A stretch of DNA of 64,000 bases from a bacterium (GTDB lineage: Bacteria; Myxococcota_A; Bradymonadia; UBA7976; UBA1532), in the NCBI GenBank assembly GCA_030426085.1, contig JAUHYW010000003.1, positions 55,343 to 119,342 on the forward strand. Reading direction: 5' to 3'. Made by a program: the position numbers and the translations under genes. This document shows, in pieces, positions 60,025 through 64,000 of the stretch. The notes beneath the pieces were generated by a model that saw nothing but the letters and a program-made list of their open reading frames with translations, ran no database searches and was not told the DNA's origin. The first letter of the stretch is position 1. Each line of letters opens with the position of its first letter.

Positions 60025-61518
60025 TCAGCGGGTGTACAGCAGGACCACCAGCGCCGAGGCCAGCCCCAGCACCACCGCCAGCAGCAGCAGCAGCAGCACG
60101 TTGTGCCGCTTGCGGCGGGCCACCGGGCGGAAGTGGCCCTGGATCGTCGCCGGCGCCGGGCGCCGCCCGGTCGGGGGCGGGCGGGCGGCGGGCGGGACCG
60201 AGATCGCGCCCATCGACTGGGTCTGGATGAGCACCTGCGGGTCGCGGCTGCGGGCCTCGGGCGGCGGCGCGGACGGCGTGGGCGCGGCGGGCGGCGCCGG
60301 CGGCGTCGGCGGGGGGGCCGAAGGCTCGACCGGGATCGCCCGGGTCCGGCGGGCCGGCGGCGGAGACGGCTCGGGCGGAGCCGACCCGGGGCGCTGCATG
60401 CGCTGGGTGGTGTCGTCCCCCGCCTCGGCGGCCAGCTCGTCCAGCCGGGTGGGCGTGGTGGCCTCGTCGTCGTCATCGTCGGGCTCGACCTCGATGATCA
60501 TCGAGGGCTCGGTCAGCTCCTCGGGGCCGAGGGCCATCGCCGCGTCGAGGTGCTCCCGGGTCTGGCGCGAGGGGCGCTCGATGGCCCGGGGGGCCTCGGC
60601 GGCGGGCACCAGCTCGGCGGCCAGATCACCCAGCTCGGCCAGGCTGGCGCTCTCGCCGGTGCGCCGCATGTGCGCCGCCAGCGTATCGACCACCGCCCGC
60701 ATCGCCGGCGGCCGGTCGGCCGGATTGGGCTGGAAGCACGCCCGCAGCAGCCGGGCCAGCTCCGGGGGGAACCGGGGGTCGTGGGCCGTCGGCGGCACGT
60801 AGCGCCCCTGCACCACCCGCATGAGCTGCGCCGCGTCGGGCTCGTCGCCGAACGGGTGCCGGCCCAGGCACAGCTCGTAGAGCAGCACCCCCATGGCGAA
60901 GACGTCGGCCCGGTGGTCGAGCGGCGCCCGGCGGTCGATCTGCTCCGGCGCGATGTAGCCCCGGGTGCCGCGCACGATGTTGCCCCGGGTCTGGTGCAGC
61001 CGGCTGGCGGCCTTGGCGATGCCGAAGTCGATGAGCTTGACCCCGCCGGTGTAGGCCACCATCACGTTGGACGGGTTGAGGTCGCGGTGCACGATGCCCA
61101 GCGGCTGCCCGTCGGGGCCCACCCGGCCGTGCACGTAGTGCAGCGCCTCGGCCACCGCCAGCCCGATGGCCAGCCCCGCCGCCCGGGGCAGGCCGGCCTC
61201 CCCCCGGGCGGCCGCCGCGCCGAGCAGGTCGCGCACCGTGGGGCCCCGGATGTACTCCATCACCAGGTAGCAGCTCTCGCCGTCGAGGCCGACGTCGTAC
61301 ACCTGGGCGATGTAGGGGTGGGCCAGGGCCGCCATCAGGCGGGCCTCGTCGAGGAACATGTCCCGGAACTCGGGGTCGTCGACGAACTGGGGCAGCACCC
61401 GCTTGACCACCACGTCGCGCCGGACCTCGGCCGGGGCCCGGTGCTCGGCGAGGTACACCTCGGCCATGCCCCCGACGGCCAGCTCGCGCTGCAGGTGATA
61501 GGGCCCGAGCGTCCTCAT
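60025..61518 (-). CDS. Membrane Ser/Thr protein kinase
   Basis: The 497-residue protein has an N-terminal kinase domain (AVGGMAEVYLAE, DVVVKRVL, HRDLNPSN, DFG, APE). The catalytic-loop Lys is replaced by Asn, a variant seen in myxobacterial kinases. A long acidic and Pro-rich linker leads to one C-terminal membrane helix (NVLLLLLLAVVLGLASALVV) followed by only a few residues. It therefore anchors to the inner membrane with almost no periplasmic part. It lies 53 bases after the lipase-maturation-factor gene on the same strand. Confidence 0.92.
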   Translation of the reverse strand: MRTLGPYHLQRELAVGGMAEVYLAEHRAPAEVRRDVVVKRVLPQFVDDPEFRDMFLDEARLMAALAHPYIAQVYDVGLDGESCYLVMEYIRGPTVRDLLGAAAARGEAGLPRAAGLAIGLAVAEALHYVHGRVGPDGQPLGIVHRDLNPSNVMVAYTGGVKLIDFGIAKAASRLHQTRGNIVRGTRGYIAPEQIDRRAPLDHRADVFAMGVLLYELCLGRHPFGDEPDAAQLMRVVQGRYVPPTAHDPRFPPELARLLRACFQPNPADRPPAMRAVVDTLAAHMRRTGESASLAELGDLAAELVPAAEAPRAIERPSRQTREHLDAAMALGPEELTEPSMIIEVEPDDDDDEATTPTRLDELAAEAGDDTTQRMQRPGSAPPEPSPPPARRTRAIPVEPSAPPPTPPAPPAAPTPSAPPPEARSRDPQVLIQTQSMGAISVPPAARPPPTGRRPAPATIQGHFRPVARRKRHNVLLLLLLAVVLGLASALVVLLYTR

Positions 61519-61571
61519 GAGAGCATGATGCAGGGGGTCCCCCGAACGGGCAAGCCGACGCCCGGATCGGG

Positions 61572-63320
61572 TCACCGCAACTCGGTGGCCGTCAGCGGCC
61601 GGCACCACTGCCCGGCCGGCTCGAAGACCCACACATCGCCCGACGCAGCCCGCTCGTCGGGGGTGGTGAAGCGGGTGTCGACCCGCCGGATGCGGACGGC
61701 CCGGGGCGGCGCGTCGGGGAACGGGTCGTGGGCCAGCAGCGCCTTCACCGACGGCGACCCCTCGAGCAGCCGGCGCACGAAGCCGACCGCCCAGCCGCCC
61801 CGGCAGCGGGGGCGCAGCGCGGCGAACCACATCTGCCAGTCGAGCCGGGGCATGTGCAGCCCGGCGAAGCGCAGCGAGGCGTCGGGGGTGTCGGGCTTGT
61901 AGTGGAAGCGATACGCCCGCCAGTCCCGCCCGTCGGCGGTGCCCTCCACGATCAGCTCGTAGCGGGTGGTGGTCATCCGGGCGAAGAGGCCGTAGCCGTT
62001 GACCGAGTGCAGCGGGCGCACCGGATCGAGCAGCGCCCGGGCCCGCTCGCCGGCCGACCAGGCCAGCCGCTGGACCGCCGACAGCTCGGCGTCCCCCCGC
62101 TCCCAGGCCCGCAGCGCGCCGCCGCCCAGCCGCAGCCCCACCTGGCTGGCCGACAGCGGCAGGATCACCGCCGCCCCGGCCCAGGCGGTCCATCGGAGCC
62201 ACCGGGCAGGGGCCGGCCCACCCTCGGCCGTAGGCGCCGGCAGCCGGGCCAGCGGGCGCCACCGGCGCAGGGCCCCGATCGCGCGGGCCACGTCGTCGTC
62301 GTGCAGCAGCGTCAGGACCAGGGCGAAGGTCAGCAGGTGGAAGAAGCCGTAGTTGCCGGTGCCGGCGATCGAGATCAGCAGCCCGATGAAGACCGCCGCG
62401 GCCGGCCACCGCGAGCGGCGGCGGTCGGGCCAGCCGAGGGCGACGGTCAGCGCGCCGGCGCCCAGGACGTGCAGCGGCCCCAGGTCGCCGACGCCCACCG
62501 CCATGATCAGGACCACACCCACCGCCCACGCGAACAACCGCCAGCCGCGGGGCGAGAACAGGATGAGCCACGGGGCGAACAGCTCGGCGAAGTGGTTGCC
62601 GAGCACGCCCAGGCTGCGGGTCCAGTCGGGCGCGTTGTGGGCGTACCACGCCAGCGGGTGGGGGATGGGCTGGGTCCAGTAGTGGTAGTCCAGCGCGGTC
62701 AGGTCCTGCCACGTCGGGTCGCCGCTCGTCAGCTTCACCGCGCCCGACATGAGCATCAGCTTGAACAGCAGCAGCCGCATCAGCCACACCCCGGCCACCG
62801 GCGGCTCGCCCTCACCCCCCGCCGGCCGCGGCCGCCAGCCGCTCGGGGCGTAGAACAGCCCCACGAGGCTGGCCTCGAGCAGCAGGATGTCCCACTGGAA
62901 CGAGAGGAACGGCGAGCCCACCGACAGCAGCGACAGGTAGAGGATCCAGGCGGCGAAGAGCGCCGCCCGGGGCACCAGCCCGGCCACCAGCAGCGCCCCG
63001 CAGGCGACCCCCAGCCCGCAGATCGCCAGCAGCGCCCCGTCGCTCGCGCCGATGAGCCAGGTCAACGAGGGCAGCTCGCTCCACGCGGTCTGGCCCCGCT
63101 CGGCGAAGTAGGCCGCGGCCCGCTCGAGGAGGTCGGCGGCGGGCACGATACCCTCGGCGCCGATCAGGCCCTCGAGCTGCACCCCGAACGAGGCGAAGGC
63201 GGCGATGTGGGTCAGCCCGAGGACCGCCAGGGCCAGCCGGCGCACGCGCCGACGACCGACGAGCGCGGGCGGCCCGCCGTCAGGGGCCGAAGCGGGCTTC
63301 GGATCGGGGGTCTCGCTCAC
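61572..63320 (-). CDS. Lipase maturation factor (LMF1) family membrane protein
   Basis: The 582-residue protein has many membrane helices and the LMF1 family motifs FLSFQWDILLLE, KLTSGDPTWQDLTALDYHY, TQPIPHPLAWYAH and NYGFFHLLT. The C-terminal soluble domain (RDWRAYRFHYKP, RLDWQMWFAAL) also fits. In animals LMF1 helps lipase dimers fold in the ER; bacterial members are uncharacterised and may aid exported lipases. The GTG start at 63320 has no clear ribosome-binding site, so the start is tentative. Confidence 0.9.
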   Translation of the reverse strand: MSETPDPKPASAPDGGPPALVGRRRVRRLALAVLGLTHIAAFASFGVQLEGLIGAEGIVPAADLLERAAAYFAERGQTAWSELPSLTWLIGASDGALLAICGLGVACGALLVAGLVPRAALFAAWILYLSLLSVGSPFLSFQWDILLLEASLVGLFYAPSGWRPRPAGGEGEPPVAGVWLMRLLLFKLMLMSGAVKLTSGDPTWQDLTALDYHYWTQPIPHPLAWYAHNAPDWTRSLGVLGNHFAELFAPWLILFSPRGWRLFAWAVGVVLIMAVGVGDLGPLHVLGAGALTVALGWPDRRRSRWPAAAVFIGLLISIAGTGNYGFFHLLTFALVLTLLHDDDVARAIGALRRWRPLARLPAPTAEGGPAPARWLRWTAWAGAAVILPLSASQVGLRLGGGALRAWERGDAELSAVQRLAWSAGERARALLDPVRPLHSVNGYGLFARMTTTRYELIVEGTADGRDWRAYRFHYKPDTPDASLRFAGLHMPRLDWQMWFAALRPRCRGGWAVGFVRRLLEGSPSVKALLAHDPFPDAPPRAVRIRRVDTRFTTPDERAASGDVWVFEPAGQWCRPLTATELR

Positions 63321-63723
63321 CGGACGATTGTGGCCCAAGCGCGGGGCGGGGGCCAACCGGGCGCGGTCGGATCCGCTGTGGCGGCGACGAATGATGGCGG
63401 GGGAGGAGAAAAAGGGACCCCGGGTCCGGCCTGCTCGGGGGAGGGGGAGAGAGCGTGAGACCGGACCCGGGAAGGAGGCTCGACCGGCTGCGTCGGGGGA
63501 GCAACGCGTGACCGGCGGGAATGAGCCTCCGCGAGACGACGAAGCGGGGGAGTTGCTGGGGGAAGGAGGTGCCCCGCCGTCTCGGTGGGTGAAACGGGAC
63601 CCCCGGTGGATTAGTTCCGGGCAGGGCGAAAAAGATCGCCGAACGGGCGCAAGCGCCTGAAATCATTCGATAAAATATTCTGAAGAAATACCGCTGGCCG
63701 CGGCGGCAGACCGTTGGGCTCCG
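63321..63723. other. Non-coding stretch upstream of the LMF gene
   Basis: I see no plausible gene. It holds an 11-base inverted repeat (63419-63429 and 63461-63471: CCCGGGTCCGG and CCGGACCCGGG) with a 31-base loop. On the minus strand this is followed within 5 bases by TTTTT. This could be a terminator for the LysR gene or a leader structure for the LMF gene. The AT-rich part at 63660-63690 is unusual for the genome. Confidence 0.5.
63689..63708 (-). terminator. Possible rho-independent terminator after the LysR gene
   Basis: On the minus strand TGCCGC and GCGGTA pair (with one G-U) around an 8-base loop, followed by TTTCTTC. It lies 16 bases after the LysR stop codon. Confidence 0.35.
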
Positions 63724-64000
63724 TCAGGGGTCGGCCACGTCCCACGGGCGGGCGGCGAAGCTCTCGGCGAGGTGCTCGACGAAGAGCCGGACCTTGGCCG
63801 AGAGGTGCCGGCTGTGGGGGTAGAGCGCCGAGATCGGGTCCTCCCGGGCGGTCCACCGGTCGAGCACCGGCACCAGCCGCCCGGCGGCGAGGTCGTCGAC
63901 GACGAAGAAGTCGGGCATGTAGCCCAGCCCCAGCCCGGCCCGGGCGGCGATGAGCAGCGCGTCGCCGTTGTCGGCCCCCAGCGGGCCGTCGACCCGCACG
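63724..64000 (-). CDS. LysR-family regulator, C-terminal end (5' part beyond window)
   Basis: The 91 visible residues are the end of a LysR ligand-binding domain: ADNGDALLIAARAGLGLGYMP, DDLAAGRLVPVLDRW, ISALYPHSRHLSAKVRLFVEHL. The last phrase is typical of LysR regulators that control quinone or electrophile genes. The DNA-binding part lies outside the window. It reads toward the LMF gene. Confidence 0.88.
   Translation of the reverse strand, partial: VRVDGPLGADNGDALLIAARAGLGLGYMPDFFVVDDLAAGRLVPVLDRWTAREDPISALYPHSRHLSAKVRLFVEHLAESFAARPWDVADP

Noticed and set aside
63205..63666. Open frames on both strands in the gap before the LysR fragment
   Set aside because: Composition is typical of non-coding GC-rich DNA, no ribosome-binding sites or motifs occur, and the stretch contains a long inverted repeat.

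Overview
The window is chromosomal DNA of very high GC content. It is dense in lipoproteins with Asp/Ala/Pro-rich linkers, MopE-type metal-binding repeats, DUF1592/DUF1552 pairs, c-type cytochrome motifs, Hanks-type Ser/Thr kinases and sigma-54 response regulators. Together these suggest a member of the Myxococcota/Bradymonadota (former Deltaproteobacteria). That placement is an inference from gene content, because no rRNA is present. I saw no tRNA, rRNA, intact insertion sequence or CRISPR array.

Layout. 1-9.7 kb: a Tat-exported DODA-like dioxygenase (cut by the window edge), a NifU-type scaffold, a beta-propeller lipoprotein with a cytochrome-like head, a DUF1592/DUF1552 pair, a lone type II thioesterase, a lipoprotein metallopeptidase candidate and a GroES-like protein. 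9.8-19.7 kb: a cluster built around an eCIS-core (DUF4157) protein with two annexin-like repeats and a second HExxH site, with an overlapping lipoprotein gene, a possible ABBA-fold protein, a flavin-dependent halogenase, a sphingolipid-desaturase-like protein and an AAA+ ATPase. 19.7-28.8 kb: PhaR, zinc-ribbon and repeat proteins, a hybrid sensor kinase, a miniature type III export gate (sctR-sctS-sctT), a CPBP protease and a metzincin-TPR lipoprotein. 28.8-34.3 kb: prfA and rpmE, a TetR gene, a decayed receiver-domain fragment, and a LysR gene divergent from an enoyl-reductase/Hsp31 operon with a palindrome inside its promoter. 34.3-36.2 kb: a low-GC island with two overlapping genes for helical proteins, one carrying a Gly/Ala-rich hydrophobic hairpin. 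36.2-64 kb: surface and exported proteins (beta-lactamase-like with tandem repeats, CotH/LamG, a four-gene operon with two di-haem oxidoreductases, a 1,721-residue MopE protein), plsC, a REC-PAS-sigma54-Fis regulator, three Ser/Thr kinases, a lipase-maturation-factor homologue and the 3' end of a LysR gene.

Gene organisation. Start and stop codons overlap by 1-4 bases at many junctions, so translational coupling is the rule within operons. Tightly convergent gene pairs carry inverted repeats across or between their stop codons and probably share bidirectional terminators.

The best candidates for undescribed biology are: (i) the eCIS-core/annexin/metalloprotease gene with its overlapping lipoprotein and nearby halogenase, ABBA-like and desaturase genes; (ii) the isolated, shortened SctRST export gate; (iii) the low-GC two-gene module at 34.5-36.0 kb. 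All assignments come from motif recognition by eye; no database search was run.
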